Positions 1-7,515 of a stretch of 8,496 nucleotides of DNA are shown here, one piece after another. The notes below the pieces were generated by a model. That model had not been told where the DNA came from, did no database searches, and saw only the letters and a program-made list of their open reading frames with translations. The stretch's first letter is position 1. Each line of letters opens with the position of its first letter. Both the position numbers and the translations under genes were made by a program. Source of the DNA: Spirochaeta sp. (lineage in GTDB: Bacteria > Spirochaetota > Spirochaetia > DSM-27196 > SLAA01); contig JAIVHN010000199.1 of assembly GCA_020201015.1 (NCBI GenBank), positions 1-8,496 of the forward strand. Reading direction: 5' to 3'.

Positions 1-65
1 CACTGAGACGGACGGCCAAAATGAGCCATTCATATCCACCGTATACACGGACTCCTGGCTCAGTA

Positions 66-82
66 TGTATCAATTTGATACA
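66..82. promoter_or_regulatory. Perfect 17-bp palindrome, operator-like, upstream of the aminopeptidase-pncB unit
   Basis: TGTATCAA-T-TTGATACA is a perfect inverted repeat with 8-bp arms and a one-base centre. It ends about 50 bp before the ATG at 133. Its size and symmetry fit a binding site for a dimeric helix-turn-helix repressor. I see no convincing -35/-10 pair next to it, and I cannot match it to a named regulator. A role in controlling the aminopeptidase-pncB transcript is inferred from position only. Confidence 0.5.
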
Positions 83-132
83 GCAACTTGGTACAGACGA
101 CCTGCCGGAAACCTGCTAAACTACATGGCGTT

Positions 133-1935
133 ATGCAAACTCGAGAGAAGATATCGACCCTGCGCACAACAATGCAGCAGGCGGGGCTTGATGCGTACAT
201 TGTGTTCGGTACCGACCCACACCAAAGTGAATACTTGGCCCCGCATTGGCAGCATCGGGCCTGGTTATCTGGCTTCAAAGGCTCGGCGGGTACCGTGGTG
301 GTCACAGCCGAAGAAGCAGGGCTCTGGACCGACTCTCGCTACTACCTGGAGGCTGAAGAGGTGCTTACCGCAGGGCCAATCACCCTCCATCGCCAAGATG
401 ATCCGGAAGTACTAAGTTACCCGGAGTATCTCTGTGACACGCTCAAACCCGGGGCGGCGGTTGGTTGCGACGCAGCATGTTTATCGCTGTCTCAGCAACG
501 CTCGCTGACAGCACAACTCAACGAGGTCGGCATTCGCCTCAGACCGGGCGATGATCTCTTAGGACCTCTTTGGAAGGATCGCCCAGCGCTCCCGGACTCG
601 CCAGCCTACGCACTAGAGTCGGAATATCTGGGCGCAACCCGTGGGGAAAAGCTCAGTCGTTTACGAGCCGCTTCACCGGTCGCCCCGGATATGGAGTACT
701 TCGTCACCGCGCTAGATGAGGTTGCGTGGCTACTGAATGTAAGAGGCTGGGACATTCCCTACAATCCACTGGTAATTTCATATCTTGTGGTGCATTCCTC
801 CGGCGCAACCTGGTTTGTTGACGAGTCAAAGTTAAGCGCACAGCTCAAAAACGAACTCCGCTTAGATGCAGTATCTATTGCGCCCTACGGAGAAGCTCGC
901 GAGTACGTTGCCGAGCTGCCGGAGTCTAGCATAGTTGTGGCGGACCCTATCTCCTTTTCATGCATGATGGCCGGTGCGATTCCACCCGGTACCCGCTTGG
1001 TTGAACACCGAAACGGAGTCGCCAGCCTCAAGGCAATAAAAACGGAACGTGAAATAGAGCTACTACGCAGCTGCATGACCCGCGACGGCGCGGCACTGCT
1101 ACGCTTTCTATACGCAGTCGAAGAGGCAGCACCACATGAAGAGCTTACCGAGCTGAGCGCCGTGGCCCTGCTGCGCAAACTGCGCGCCGCCGACCCACGT
1201 TTTGTGGAGGAAAGCTTTGCAACCATTTCAGGCTACCGTGAACATGGAGCAGTAGTGCACTACTCGGTAACCGCCGAGAGCGCGCTTACCCTCAAGGCAG
1301 ATGGCCTGTATCTCATAGATTCAGGCGGCCACTACCTTGACGGAACCACCGATATCACGCGCACCATAAGCCTGGGTCGCCCCACCGAAGAAGCTCGCAG
1401 GGACTTTACTCTCGTGCTCAAGGGGCACATTGCGTTGGCTCGTCTGTCTTTCCCAGTTGGAACCACCGGTACTCATATTGATGCAATAGCACGCTTGCCA
1501 CTATGGCGGGAGGGCCGCAACTATGGGCATGGAACCGGCCACGGTATAGGATTTTTCTTAAACGTGCACGAAGGGCCCCACCGTATTAGCCCTACCCTCA
1601 ACTCCGTTCCTCTTGAGCCCGGCATGCTCATTTCCAACGAACCCGGCCTCTACCGAGCCGGTTGTTACGGCATTCGCACAGAGAACATTGTGGTGGTTCA
1701 ACAAGATACGCAGACCGAGTTCGGTGAGTTCCTGTCTTTCGAAACGCTCTCGTTGTGTCCGCTCGATCTGCAGCTGGTTGATACATCTCTGCTCAGCGAA
1801 ACCGAGATAAGCTGGATTGACGAGTATCACCAGCACGTACGAGAGAGTCTCGCACCTCACCTGAGCAGTCGGGAAAATGAATATCTGCACACAAAAACCA
1901 AAGCGCTGAGAACCATACCAAGGAGTACCGCATGA
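133..1935 (+). CDS. Xaa-Pro aminopeptidase, three-domain aminopeptidase P (M24B)
   Basis: A cytoplasmic metallopeptidase expected to release the N-terminal residue from peptides with Pro in second position. The 600-residue product has the long, three-domain layout of XPNPEP1-type enzymes: two creatinase-like N-terminal domains (to about residue 300), the pita-bread M24 domain (about 310-540) and a short C-terminal domain. The dinuclear metal ligands are all present and spaced almost exactly as in human XPNPEP1: D396, D407 (DGTTDITRT), H470 (HGTGHG), E503 (NEPGLY) and E517 (ENIV). The catalytic histidines in GAVVHYS and NVHEGPH (H479) are also kept. No signal peptide is seen. I chose ATG 133 because the product then begins like the family (QTREKISTLR). 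A TTG at 88 would add 15 residues with no family resemblance. Neither start has a good Shine-Dalgarno sequence. The stop overlaps the pncB start (ATGA), so the two genes are probably translationally coupled. Confidence 0.95.
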   Translation: MQTREKISTLRTTMQQAGLDAYIVFGTDPHQSEYLAPHWQHRAWLSGFKGSAGTVVVTAEEAGLWTDSRYYLEAEEVLTAGPITLHRQDDPEVLSYPEYLCDTLKPGAAVGCDAACLSLSQQRSLTAQLNEVGIRLRPGDDLLGPLWKDRPALPDSPAYALESEYLGATRGEKLSRLRAASPVAPDMEYFVTALDEVAWLLNVRGWDIPYNPLVISYLVVHSSGATWFVDESKLSAQLKNELRLDAVSIAPYGEAREYVAELPESSIVVADPISFSCMMAGAIPPGTRLVEHRNGVASLKAIKTEREIELLRSCMTRDGAALLRFLYAVEEAAPHEELTELSAVALLRKLRAADPRFVEESFATISGYREHGAVVHYSVTAESALTLKADGLYLIDSGGHYLDGTTDITRTISLGRPTEEARRDFTLVLKGHIALARLSFPVGTTGTHIDAIARLPLWREGRNYGHGTGHGIGFFLNVHEGPHRISPTLNSVPLEPGMLISNEPGLYRAGCYGIRTENIVVVQQDTQTEFGEFLSFETLSLCPLDLQLVDTSLLSETEISWIDEYHQHVRESLAPHLSSRENEYLHTKTKALRTIPRSTA

Positions 1936-3374
1936 AAAAAACGGGGTTGCTGACGGATTTTTATGAACTCACCATGGCGCAAGGTTATTTGTTCCACGAG
2001 AAGAATCCGCAGGTGGTGTTTGATATGTTCTTTCGCCGCCAACCTTTTGGGGGTGGATATAGCGTTTTTGCCGGGCTTAACGACCTCATTGACGACTTAG
2101 AAGAGCTCTCGTTTTCGTCCGAGGATATCACGTATCTTGAGAGCACCGGCCTTTTTCATACAAAGTTCCTCGACTATCTAAGCAGCTTCCGGTTCACCGG
2201 CGACCTCTACGCAATGCCAGAAGGCACTATGGTGTTCCCAGGCGAGCCACTACTTCGCGTCCACAGCTCACTCATCGAGGCCCAGCTTATCGAGAGCCGA
2301 CTCCTTAATCAGATCAATTTCCAGACCCTTATAGCAACTAAAACAGCACGCGTGTACCTGGCAACGGGCCAGGGAAAACTCCTGGAGTTTGGGCTACGGC
2401 GGGCGCAAGGACCGGATGGTGCGATGTCAGCCAGTCGTGCCGCCTACATAGGCGGCGCGGGCGCCACGTCAAACACCCTTGCTGGCAAGGAGTTCGATAT
2501 ACCGACAAGCGGCACCATGGCACACTCCTGGGTCATGGCCTTTGACTCCGAAAGAGATGCATTTGAGCGCTATGCCGAGTTGTATCCTGAAAAGTCGATC
2601 CTCTTGATCGACACCTATGATACCTTACACAGCGGCATAAATAACGCTATTGAGGTTGGACTTGAACTAAAGGCGAAAGGGCGTTCCTTCGGGGTGCGGC
2701 TCGACAGCGGCGACATTCAGTACCTGAGCAGCAGAGTCCGCGAACGACTCGACGCTGCAGGCCTTGAAGATGCAGTCATTGCGGTTTCTAACGAGCTTGA
2801 TGAGACAATTATCGAGCAGTTGGTCGCGCGCGGAGCACCTGTGGACCTGTGGGGCGTGGGCACGAGCTTGGTAACCGGAGGCTCCGACTCATCTCTGACC
2901 GGAGTATACAAGCTGGCGGCAAAAGAGACGGCAGCCGGGTTTGAACCAACCATGAAGGTCTCAGACAACCCAAGCAAAACAACTAACCCCGGAATAAAAC
3001 AGGTGCATCGCTTTTATGGCCGGGACGACACCCCCATTGCGGATCTCGTTTCCTTTGAAGGTGAGTCATGGACTCCAGGTGAAGATGTCTCGTTTTTCCA
3101 CCCCGACACCGACTACCGTTGCTTTCGACTACGTGAGTGGGTCAAGGCTGTGCCGCTTCTACAACCACACATGAAAGGCGGAAAGCGTATCGGGACCTGC
3201 GACACCCTGCCTCAGATGCGAGCCCGAACCTTATCCGGACTTGAGGAGTTCGACGACTCGTTTAAACGACTGATCAATCCTCATGTATATCGTGTCTCCA
3301 TTACCGACGTGATGAAACAAACCAAGTTAAAAATGGTTACTCGATTCTTAGATGAACGCCCGGTTGATCAGTAA
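1932..3374 (+). CDS. pncB: Nicotinate phosphoribosyltransferase
   Basis: Converts nicotinate and PRPP to nicotinate mononucleotide with ATP hydrolysis, the committed step of the Preiss-Handler NAD salvage route, in the cytoplasm. The 480 residues match the longer PncB type. The N-terminus carries the family hallmark TDFYELTMAQGY. H198 in SGTMAHSW corresponds to the histidine phosphorylated by ATP in characterised enzymes. GVRLDSGDI (254-262) and GVGTSLVTG (308-316) belong to the phosphoribosyl/phosphate-binding barrel edge, and the KVSDNPSKTTNPG segment is also typical. The start is supported by AAGGAG at 1920-1925, six bases upstream, and by the 4-nt overlap with the aminopeptidase stop. The 3' end overlaps the oppositely oriented nicotinamidase gene by 7 nt. 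That gene supplies the substrate of this enzyme. Confidence 0.97.
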   Translation: MKKTGLLTDFYELTMAQGYLFHEKNPQVVFDMFFRRQPFGGGYSVFAGLNDLIDDLEELSFSSEDITYLESTGLFHTKFLDYLSSFRFTGDLYAMPEGTMVFPGEPLLRVHSSLIEAQLIESRLLNQINFQTLIATKTARVYLATGQGKLLEFGLRRAQGPDGAMSASRAAYIGGAGATSNTLAGKEFDIPTSGTMAHSWVMAFDSERDAFERYAELYPEKSILLIDTYDTLHSGINNAIEVGLELKAKGRSFGVRLDSGDIQYLSSRVRERLDAAGLEDAVIAVSNELDETIIEQLVARGAPVDLWGVGTSLVTGGSDSSLTGVYKLAAKETAAGFEPTMKVSDNPSKTTNPGIKQVHRFYGRDDTPIADLVSFEGESWTPGEDVSFFHPDTDYRCFRLREWVKAVPLLQPHMKGGKRIGTCDTLPQMRARTLSGLEEFDDSFKRLINPHVYRVSITDVMKQTKLKMVTRFLDERPVDQ

Positions 3375-4033
3375 GACCCGCGACTCCTGTGGCGCAGCTC
3401 ACTCGAACCGATACATCGCACCCCAGCCTCGGTCATTTCGTGCAGTGCGGAATCTACCGAACCCTCCGGCACATTGACCCCACGACATGCGTCCTCAATC
3501 AGATAGGTCTCAAGTCCGTATTGCACTGCGTCTAAAGCAGAGAATTTCACACATACGTCGGTTGCAAGACCGCAAATGAAGACTCGAGTAATACCGTGCG
3601 TGCGAAGATAGCCATCAAGTCCGGTAGGGGTAGCATGATCGTTCTCAAGAAAGGCAGAATACGAATCTAGTTCTCGACTCGTTCCCTTGTGAAGAACCAT
3701 TGTCAAAGGTCGTTGATCTAACTCCGGGTGGAAACTTGCCCCCGCCTCACCCTGAATACAGTGGTCCGGCCACAGCACTTGTTTGCCATACTCCAGCTCA
3801 ATGCTGTCAAACGGTTCCTTTCCGTGGCGTGAGGCAAAGGAGACATGCGCCTGTGGATGCCAATCCTTTGTGGCAACCACAATGCCGAATTTGGCTGCTA
3901 CTTCGTTGACAACAGGAATAATCATATCCCCTTCGGAGACCGCTAAGCTCCCTCCAGGGCAGAAATCATTCTGCAGATCAATAATCAACAAGGCCTCATG
4001 CTTCGTCTCCCGTGAACTCTTCGTATCCGTCAT
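3368..4033 (-). CDS. pncA: Nicotinamidase
   Basis: Hydrolyses nicotinamide to nicotinate and ammonia, feeding PncB. The 221-residue product is an isochorismatase-fold cysteine hydrolase with the complete triad D19 (IDLQNDF), K116 (LHKG) and C161 (GLATDVCVKFSALDA). Likely metal ligands are D57 and H59 (TKDWHP) and H91 (WPDHCIQ). The segments WPDHCIQ, DSYSAF, GLATDVCV and CRGVNV closely resemble E. coli PncA, which separates it from generic isochorismatases. The frame stays open to an ATG at 4081, but the ATG at 4033 is preferred: GGAGGT lies five bases before it and the N-terminus then has family length. The extra 16 residues would also run through the likely promoter. Its last codons overlap the 3' end of pncB. 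Confidence 0.96.
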   Translation of the reverse strand: MTDTKSSRETKHEALLIIDLQNDFCPGGSLAVSEGDMIIPVVNEVAAKFGIVVATKDWHPQAHVSFASRHGKEPFDSIELEYGKQVLWPDHCIQGEAGASFHPELDQRPLTMVLHKGTSRELDSYSAFLENDHATPTGLDGYLRTHGITRVFICGLATDVCVKFSALDAVQYGLETYLIEDACRGVNVPEGSVDSALHEMTEAGVRCIGSSELRHRSRGSY

Positions 4034-4038
4034 GGCGC

Positions 4039-4044
4039 ACCTCC
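4039..4044 (-). promoter_or_regulatory. Shine-Dalgarno sequence deciding the pncA start
   Basis: On the minus strand this reads GGAGGT and ends five bases before the ATG at 4033. The alternative upstream ATG at 4079-4081 has no comparable site, so this element fixes the start. Confidence 0.8.
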
Positions 4045-4068
4045 ATGTTTCACTGCTGTCTAAGCCGT

Positions 4069-4074
4069 AATATA
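4069..4074 (-). promoter_or_regulatory. Candidate -10 box for pncA
   Basis: The minus strand reads TGTTAGTATATT here. TATATT matches five of six bases of the sigma-70 -10 consensus, and an overlapping extended form TG-T-TAGTAT is also possible. Transcription would start about 30 nt before the pncA ATG. I see no good -35 hexamer 16-18 bp upstream, so the call is tentative. Confidence 0.35.
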
Positions 4075-4171
4075 CTAACATCTCAGGAAAAATCGAGGAA
4101 CGCCGTGTAGCATATCGTATCCAAGTCTATTCATGAGCAAAATAGTCTTCGGCCATAGACCGACAATTTTC

Positions 4172-4201
4172 TTGACCTAGCTCTACGAAGGGTGCTTAAA
4201 T
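4172..4201 (+). promoter_or_regulatory. Candidate sigma-70 promoter for the symporter operon
   Basis: TTGACC (4172-4177, five of six bases of the -35 consensus) is followed after 18 bp by TTAAAT (4196-4201), which has an extended -10 TG at 4193-4194. The predicted start point near 4208 gives a leader of about 50 nt before the small membrane protein gene. No other rightward promoter of this quality is seen between 4082 and 4255. Confidence 0.5.
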
Positions 4202-4207
4202 GCTAAC

Positions 4208-4228
4208 TGTACTTGTACGTTGAGTACA
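4208..4228. promoter_or_regulatory. Inverted repeat at the predicted transcription start of the symporter operon
   Basis: TGTACT (4208-4213) and AGTACA (4223-4228) form a 6-bp inverted repeat around a 9-base spacer that holds a third GTAC (4215-4218). It lies at or just after the predicted start point. It could be a repressor operator or a small leader hairpin. No regulator is recognisable. Confidence 0.35.
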
Positions 4229-4255
4229 CATGGTGCGCAAGAAAGGAGCATAAGT

Positions 4256-4489
4256 ATGCGTGAAGTTATGGATCACACCGCTGGCAAGGTTTACCTCGCC
4301 TATTTAGCGGCGACGATCGTCGGTATGGTGGTAGCTATTGTTCGCGGCGCTATGAGTGTCCCGGAGGGTGGTGAGCCATTTCTCTTATTCGGATGGATGA
4401 CGGCTCCCCTTGTGGCTGGAATCATTTTTGTCTTGCTGTGGTTGGTTGGGTACCTGGTGTACTTCTTTAAATTCTGGCCGTATCGCTAA
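4256..4489 (+). CDS. Small two-helix membrane protein paired with the symporter
   Basis: A 77-residue protein I cannot assign to a named family. It has two strongly hydrophobic segments (about 12-30 and 48-70), joined by a loop with PEGGEP, and ends in the aromatic/basic tail FFKFWPYR. That suggests a hairpin in the inner membrane. The ATG at 4256 has AAAGGAG at 4242-4248, seven bases upstream. A TTG at 4220 is in frame but would add a hydrophilic stretch and lies on the inverted repeat. It is 33 bp upstream of a sodium:solute symporter gene. Small two-helix partners encoded just before SSS transporters are known elsewhere (YhdT with PanF, YjcH with ActP, DUF4212 proteins). By analogy this is probably an accessory subunit, but I see no specific similarity that proves it. 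Confidence 0.85.
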   Translation: MREVMDHTAGKVYLAYLAATIVGMVVAIVRGAMSVPEGGEPFLLFGWMTAPLVAGIIFVLLWLVGYLVYFFKFWPYR

Positions 4490-4522
4490 TGCAGCACTAC
4501 GCTACTACGAGGAGCTCAAACT

Positions 4523-6058
4523 ATGGTTTTTGATATCGCGGTACTCACCATCTTCGGATTGATCATCATTGGCATGGCGGCCTACGGCTACAAGATTTCG
4601 GCCAAAACCGCCGAGGACTACATGTTAGGTGGCCGGACCATCGGTGTTGTGGTCATGTTCTTTTTTGTCTTGTTTGCCATATCTTCCAGCTGGACTTTTT
4701 ATGGCTTCCCAGGACTCTTGTATCTGGAAGGGCCTGGATACGTGTTCTTTATCTGGGGTTCGGTGGCTGGTTTTGCCGGTCTCTATATGTTCCTTGGGCC
4801 ACGCATCTGGGCGCTCACTAAGATGAACCGCTTTCTTTCACCGGTAGAGGCACTGGGCGAACGTTATGAGTCCAAACCACTCCGCTTGGTGCTGGCAATC
4901 AGCATTCTGGCCTTCATTGTTCCTTATGTCGGCATACAGCCCTTGGGCGTCGGCGCTGGCTTTCAGGCCCTCACCGGACTCCCAGCCCTTTGGGGTGCCA
5001 CATACACCGCTGTGCTGCTCATCTTTCTGGTACTACTCGGCGGCATGCGTATTGTGGCCTGGGTAAATATCTTTTTAGGTGTGGTATACGTGACTGCTCT
5101 CATGGGTTCAATGGTGTGGATTGTGAATGTCGCGCTCCCTGGCGGCCTCCCTGGTGCCGCAGCCACCATCATGGAGACTCAGCCCGAGTTGCTCTCGGCT
5201 CCCGGCCCAAAAGGTACCTTTACCCCGGTCCTTATGGGAGGCACCTTCATTGTTGGTCTGCTGGCGTTTAGCTGGCCCCACGTTGTTATTGGTGCCATGA
5301 CCGCACGGGATAAGAACCTGTTCAAATGGTTCCCCTTGTTGATTTTCGTGTTTGGTGGCCTTTTCTTCTACATCATCCCGTTTATATGGGGTTCATTGGT
5401 GGCGCCAGCCATTATGCCGCTTGAGGCACTCACCGCACGGGCAGCCGAGCTTGGAACAACCGTAGAGATTGAAGCGGACCGTGTGGTTCAAACAATCATT
5501 GTTCAGGAATTGCCCGGCTGGTTTGGGGTGTTCGTACTCATGGGCGTAATTGCCGCAGCCGTATCTACGGCCGCGGTGCAACTCATGACCTCCAGCGTGA
5601 TTGTAGCTCGTGATGTGATTCAGGGTGTATTTAAGCCGGATGCAGATGACAAAGAAGTCACTCGCTGGGCCCGCTGGAGCGTTATCGTCATTGTTATTCT
5701 CAGTCTCAGCATCTCGGTCATTGATACCGGCGCCATGGCCCTGTATCTAACCGATGTATCAATTCCCGGGTTTGCACAGTGGTCGCCTGCGTTGGTCGGC
5801 GGGTTACTCTGGAAACGAGGTACCCGGCAGGGTGCAATTGCCGCAACGTTGGTAGGGGTTATTTACTTGGTACTTGGGCTGCTTATCACCCCGGGAGGCA
5901 GTCGCGTCCTTTTGTTTGATCTGCACCCAATTGTACCAACCCTATTGGTGAACACCGTTGTCTACATCGTAGTGAGCTTGCTAACCCCTGCTCCCAGCGA
6001 AGAAATTCAGACCCAGTTCTTTGACGAGGTCGACGAGTTCCTCCGCTCAGAGAGTTAA
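4523..6058 (+). CDS. Sodium:solute symporter family transporter
   Basis: A 511-residue polytopic inner-membrane protein of the SSS (LeuT-fold) family, with about 13 hydrophobic segments. The N-terminus has the family pattern AEDYMLGGRTIG (30-41) after the first helix. The Na2-site helix is recognisable as AAAVSTAAVQLMTSS. A345, S348 and T349 align with A337, S340 and T341 of PutP, so Na+ coupling is likely. The substrate cannot be read from the sequence. The downstream genes derive from enzymes that activate carboxylic acids (acyl-CoA synthetase and lipoate ligase types), so a carboxylate is a reasonable guess. The start is supported by GAGGAG at 4509-4514. It is the second gene of a rightward operon and is followed after 33 bp by the first chimeric gene. 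Confidence 0.93.
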   Translation: MVFDIAVLTIFGLIIIGMAAYGYKISAKTAEDYMLGGRTIGVVVMFFFVLFAISSSWTFYGFPGLLYLEGPGYVFFIWGSVAGFAGLYMFLGPRIWALTKMNRFLSPVEALGERYESKPLRLVLAISILAFIVPYVGIQPLGVGAGFQALTGLPALWGATYTAVLLIFLVLLGGMRIVAWVNIFLGVVYVTALMGSMVWIVNVALPGGLPGAAATIMETQPELLSAPGPKGTFTPVLMGGTFIVGLLAFSWPHVVIGAMTARDKNLFKWFPLLIFVFGGLFFYIIPFIWGSLVAPAIMPLEALTARAAELGTTVEIEADRVVQTIIVQELPGWFGVFVLMGVIAAAVSTAAVQLMTSSVIVARDVIQGVFKPDADDKEVTRWARWSVIVIVILSLSISVIDTGAMALYLTDVSIPGFAQWSPALVGGLLWKRGTRQGAIAATLVGVIYLVLGLLITPGGSRVLLFDLHPIVPTLLVNTVVYIVVSLLTPAPSEEIQTQFFDEVDEFLRSES

Positions 6059-6081
6059 AGAGCGGCGGAATACACGACCCT

Positions 6082-6087
6082 GGAGGT
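6082..6087 (+). promoter_or_regulatory. Shine-Dalgarno sequence selecting the GTG start at 6092
   Basis: GGAGGT ends five bases before GTG 6092. The ATG at 6088 touches this site directly and is in another frame, so GTG is the start that opens the long reading frame. Confidence 0.75.
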
Positions 6088-6366
6088 ATGCGTGGCAGAT
6101 AAATGGAGACTAGTTTACAACCCTGAAGGCGATGCAGCCGACATGATTGCCTACCCCTCGGCCTTAGTCGAGGGGCGTATCGCTGGCAAGTACATGCTCT
6201 CAAGTGAATCCTTACCAAACACTCTAATCATTCAAGGTTTTAAGCGAGCCGGGATTATTGCTGGCGCAGATGTGAACATTGACAAAGAGGCTGCCAAGAA
6301 GCAGGGCCTTGATGTTGCTAAGTCGGCCCGCGGAGGTCGCGGCGCCGCCAAGGCGGTCGGCAGCAT

Positions 6367-6368
6367 GT
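6367..6368 (+). other. Junction 1: LplA-like to acyl-CoA synthetase
   Basis: Upstream codons (GGRGAAKAVGSM, to residue 92) fit the LplA-like fold. Downstream codons (SFSDLMAKGS) fit the stretch of FadD-like enzymes that precedes the P-loop. The exact breakpoint is uncertain by a few codons. I see no inverted repeats or target-site duplication. Confidence 0.6.
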
Positions 6369-7102
6369 CCTTTTCAGATCTCATGGCCAAAGGTTCCCGC
6401 AAGTTCAAACCCAAAGATGTTGAGCCGGATAAGCCTGCGGTGTTGCTCTACACCTCGGGCACGACCGGTAAGCCCAAAGGGGTTATTCTGTCGCACCGAA
6501 ACTTTATCACCCAGGCGGTTGAGATCTCGGACAACTACTTCAAGATGGACCACAAAGATACCGTAATCGGTGTCTTACCACTCTTCCACGTATACGGCCT
6601 TGCAAACGGCCTCATACCTTCAATGTACTTTGGCTGTAGGCTCAGCCTCGTACCCCAATACAGCCCGCACCACTTGCTCTCAAATATTGAGGCAGTCAAA
6701 GCTACCGTGCTCATTGCCGTGCCCAGCATGTATATGCACCTCATTCAACTGGCCCGGATGCGCAAAAGCAAGATTCCTAAGACTATGCGCATATCCGTCT
6801 CCGGTGGCGCACCTATGCCGCTCAAAACCCTTCAAGAGTTTGAAGAGGTGTTTGAGACCCAGATCTCGGAGGGTTACGGACTAACCGAGACAACCTCGGC
6901 GGTGTGCCTCAACCAATCCGGCAAGGCCTATAAGGAAGGCTCAATCGGCCCACCGGCACCGGCCATAGAGATGAAGGTTGTTGACGATGACGGGAATGAT
7001 CTGCCCGACGGAGATGTTGGTGAAATAATTATTAAGGGCAAAGTGGTTACCCAAGGGTACTGGAACCTGCCAGATGAAACTGCCGAGACCATAAAAGATG
7101 GC

Positions 7103-7105
7103 TAG
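7103..7105 (+). other. In-frame amber codon at a conserved Trp position
   Basis: TAG lies between GAT GGC and CTA CAT ACC GGT GAC. The family consensus is DGWLHTGD, so TAG stands for TGG. The reading frame before and after it is the same and codes for contiguous synthetase sequence. Confidence 0.9.
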
Positions 7106-7500
7106 CTACATACCGGTGACCTTGGGTACAAAGATGTAGAGGGGTTTTTCTTCATAACTGATCGGAAGAAGGATCTCATCATCCGCGGCGGCTTTAATAT
7201 TTCGCCACGTGAGGTTGAAGAGCTTATCTACACTCACCCCAAAGTTCAGGACGTCGCGGTTATCGGTGTGCCGGACAAACGTGAGCGTGAAGTCGTAAAG
7301 GCGTTTGTGGTGACAAAAGAGGGGGAAACGCTCAACGAGCGTGATGTGCTCGACTTCTGCGTGCAAAACCTTGCTCCCTACAAAGTCCCGAAGGCAGTGG
7401 AGTTCCGTGACTCCCTACCAAAAAACGCTACCGGAAAGACACTCCGCAAGGAGCTGCGGGCCGGGTTTATCGACGACCGGCTTATTAACAAGGAAGACAC

Positions 7501-7508
7501 AAAGGAGG
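7501..7508 (+). promoter_or_regulatory. Shine-Dalgarno sequence of the second chimera, inside the end of the first
   Basis: AAAGGAGG ends seven bases before GTG 7516. That GTG overlaps the TGA of the upstream frame (GTGA). This fixes the start and indicates translational coupling. Confidence 0.8.
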
Positions 7509-7515
7509 CCGCCGA

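Noticed and set aside
88..132. N-terminal extension of the aminopeptidase from a TTG at 88
   Set aside because: No Shine-Dalgarno sequence, no family similarity in the 15 added residues, and a normal N-terminus begins at ATG 133.
885..1226. 113-codon open frame on the minus strand inside the aminopeptidase gene
   Set aside because: Low-complexity Ser/Arg/Ala-rich translation opposite a well-supported gene. It is an antisense shadow.
4034..4081. 16-residue extension of nicotinamidase
   Set aside because: It lacks a ribosome site and covers the likely promoter. The internal ATG at 4033 has GGAGGT at correct spacing.
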